A stretch of DNA of 16,139 nt, taken from positions 1-16,139 of the forward strand of contig JAUVLX010000036.1 of NCBI GenBank assembly GCA_030600525.1, read 5' to 3'. The number at the start of each line of letters is the position of its first letter. Position 1 is the stretch's first letter. Below the pieces are notes generated by a model, which saw only the letters and a program-made list of their open reading frames with translations, was not told the DNA's origin and searched no databases. Source of the stretch: Desulfobulbus sp. (GTDB lineage Bacteria > Desulfobacterota > Desulfobulbia > Desulfobulbales > Desulfobulbaceae). The position numbers and the translations under genes were made by a program. This document shows, piece after piece, positions 14,827 through 16,139 of the stretch.

Positions 14827-15243
14827 TTAAAAAGGTACATCGTCAGCCATTGGAGGTGGTTCCTGTGGAAAATCACCAAAACTGCCTCCACCGCCATCAC
14901 CACCAGCTGCACCAGCACCTCGAGGGGTCAGCATTTTCATTTCCCTTGCCACAATCTCAGTGGTGTATCTGTCATTCCCATTCTGATCTTGCCATTTCCG
15001 AGTCTGCAGCTTTCCTTCTATATAGACTCTAGCCCCTTTTGACAGGTATTCGCCACAAATCTCTGCAAGACGTCGCCAGGCAACTATTCGGTGCCATTCT
15101 GTCTGTTCCTGCATTTGCCCATCTTTGCCTTTCCATCTCTCTGTTGTTGCTACATTGAAAGACGCCATTGCGTCGCCGCTTTGGGTGTACCGTATTTCAG
15201 GGTCAGCGCCAAGATTACCGATAAGAATCGCCTTATTAATCAT
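14827..15243 (-). CDS. ssb: Single-stranded DNA-binding protein
   Basis: SSB coats single-stranded DNA during replication and repair and recruits partner proteins through its tail. The 138 residues consist of an OB-fold domain (about 1-105, beginning INKAILIGNLGADPEIRYT, with WHRIVAWRRLAEICGEYLSKG at 50-70), then a glycine-rich linker (109-124) and the acidic tip ADDVPF. The linker is short but the protein is otherwise normal. The ATG at 15243 is preceded by AGGTGA a few nucleotides upstream, a good Shine-Dalgarno sequence. Its own promoter lies at 15281-15309 and a hairpin terminator lies downstream, so it is probably a single-gene unit. Confidence 0.96.
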   Translation of the reverse strand: MINKAILIGNLGADPEIRYTQSGDAMASFNVATTERWKGKDGQMQEQTEWHRIVAWRRLAEICGEYLSKGARVYIEGKLQTRKWQDQNGNDRYTTEIVAREMKMLTPRGAGAAGGDGGGGSFGDFPQEPPPMADDVPF

Positions 15244-15280
15244 TATTCACCTGTTATTTAAAATTCAGTTTACGATTTCT

Positions 15281-15309
15281 CTTATACTTTTGATTTTTAA
15301 AAATTACAA
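15281..15309 (-). promoter_or_regulatory. Candidate ssb promoter
   Basis: On the minus strand TTGTAA (15304-15309) and TATAAG (15281-15286) are separated by exactly 17 nt of AT-rich DNA. Transcription would begin near 15275, leaving a leader of about 30 nt before the ssb ATG. The spacing and both hexamers are good. No LexA-type operator was recognised beside it. Confidence 0.6.
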
Positions 15310-15358
15310 AATATCATTTATGAATCTGTTGATCTACAAGAATTTTCGTTCAAGGTCA

Positions 15359-15389
15359 AGGCATGTTGAAAAAATAAACACAGGCATGT
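15359..15389. repeat. Short direct repeat AGGCATGT upstream of ssb
   Basis: AGGCATGT occurs at 15359-15366 and again at 15382-15389, 23 nt apart, about two helical turns. The pair lies 50-80 nt upstream of the ssb -35 element and downstream of the radical SAM gene stop. It could be a tandem regulator site or chance. Confidence 0.3.
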
Positions 15390-15460
15390 AGTTGATATTC
15401 CGAGGATTATTTTTCCAGCATAACGAAGAGATTGGGCGAAAATACTGTAAATCAACAGGC

Positions 15461-16139
15461 TCATTTATTGGAGACACTAACCGATCGGTCCAGCATCTTT
15501 GACAGCCCGCCATGCTCTTCCGGAGTATAACCAAATACCTCCTGCCATATTTCGCTGCTTTCCATGCAAAAATAAATACAGGTCCGTTCTGTTGTATATT
15601 TTTGTAATTCACCCAGGATGAACTGATACATGGAGACCCTTTGCGGTCTGAAGTAGCGGTACTTATTATCGAGCCCATTGATAAATTCTTCATAAAAAAA
15701 GGTCGAACTAGGAAACCGCTCTGTGGCAATATTCTTTAGTGACGGCAGGTAACGTAGTGCCCCCATGCTTATCCATGCGATTTTATCAGCTGGTATAGCC
15801 TGGAATAACCGCCTTATGGTCTCACGGTACCCCTGCTGCCAGTTATCGTGATAAATGATAGGGTCAAAATGAAAGGCAAGATGATACCCCCATTCTGCGG
15901 CTTTGGCTGCAGCCTTGAGGCGCTCATCCAAAGTTGCAGTACGTAACTCCTCTTTAGCCATTATAACCGGGCTATTGAGCGACCAGGCAACTACAGTGCG
16001 CCCGTTGTGTGGAACGTGTTCAAGGTGCTCAATGACATTGCACTTGGTCTTTAATTCGAGCACAGCATTGCTTTTGTCACTCATGTACCTGATTAAGCGA
16101 GGACTTAATCCCGTCAACGAGTCAATGGCAAGGCTATCT
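15461..16139 (-). CDS. SPL-family radical SAM protein (partial, N-terminal part beyond window)
   Basis: About 225 C-terminal residues are visible, and the frame stays open to the right edge, so the start and the radical SAM cysteine motif lie outside. The sequence fits the spore photoproduct lyase family: DSLAID at the edge, VVAWSLNSP, the region AAEWGYHLAFHFDPIIYHDNWQQGYRE, ISMGALRY, and the C-terminal block IYFCMESSEIWQEVFG. Spore photoproduct lyase reverses a thymine dimer in spores. Members in Gram-negative bacteria are of unproven function, so I do not use the splB name. The stop is TGA at 15461-15463. ssb follows on the same strand after 217 nt with its own promoter. Confidence 0.8.
   Translation of the reverse strand, partial: DSLAIDSLTGLSPRLIRYMSDKSNAVLELKTKCNVIEHLEHVPHNGRTVVAWSLNSPVIMAKEELRTATLDERLKAAAKAAEWGYHLAFHFDPIIYHDNWQQGYRETIRRLFQAIPADKIAWISMGALRYLPSLKNIATERFPSSTFFYEEFINGLDNKYRYFRPQRVSMYQFILGELQKYTTERTCIYFCMESSEIWQEVFGYTPEEHGGLSKMLDRSVSVSNK

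Noticed and set aside
15445..15458. CTG-N8-CAG palindrome resembling a LexA box near ssb and the SPL-family gene
   Set aside because: The enterobacterial box needs CTG-N10-CAG. This one sits at the end of the SPL-family gene, well upstream of the ssb promoter, and has the wrong spacing.

Overview
The window looks like the chromosome of a Gram-negative, probably anaerobic deltaproteobacterium, with a Desulfobulbales-type sulfate reducer as my best guess. That guess rests on protein style, moderate GC, cysteine-rich enzymes, the fused chorismate mutase/prephenate dehydratase, LarE, an SPL-family radical SAM protein in a Gram-negative setting, and an iron-type alcohol dehydrogenase. It is an inference and was not tested by any search. 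No tRNA, rRNA, CRISPR array, insertion sequence or phage gene was seen.

Layout from left to right. Positions 1-443 (minus) hold the 5' part of larE, cut by the left edge. Positions 444-931 contain no gene I can support, only divergent promoter-like sequence and an inverted repeat. Then come pheA (932-2035) and the ABC-F ATPase uup (2152-3987), both on plus. A good sigma70-type promoter at 4052-4080 starts a six-gene plus-strand cluster: periplasmic amino-acid-binding protein, permease, ATPase, second permease, GlcD-type FAD 2-hydroxyacid oxidase and a class I/II aminotransferase (4156-9770). A strong hairpin at 4915-4948 separates the binding protein from the rest. Next, moaA (9841-10887, minus) is divergent from tsaD. 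Then tsaD, rsmA, a DUF2062 membrane protein and an iron-containing alcohol dehydrogenase run on plus (10976-14687). Last, ssb (14827-15243) and an SPL-family radical SAM gene cut by the right edge (15461-16139) lie on minus, facing the dehydrogenase across a long hairpin that looks like the ssb terminator.

How the genes work together. Most are housekeeping genes: aromatic amino acid synthesis, molybdenum cofactor, t6A tRNA modification, 16S rRNA dimethylation and ssDNA binding. The accessory part is the transporter/oxidase/aminotransferase cluster. It carries everything needed to import a polar amino acid or similar acid and move carbon between amino acid, 2-oxo acid and 2-hydroxy acid. The substrate cannot be read from the sequence. 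larE makes the nickel-pincer cofactor used by 2-hydroxyacid racemases and may be metabolically related, but it lies on the other strand several kilobases away.

About half of the start codons lack a Shine-Dalgarno sequence, and several follow pyrimidine-rich stretches instead. The candidate new system here is the six-gene import and oxidation/transamination operon. Everything else is recognisable.
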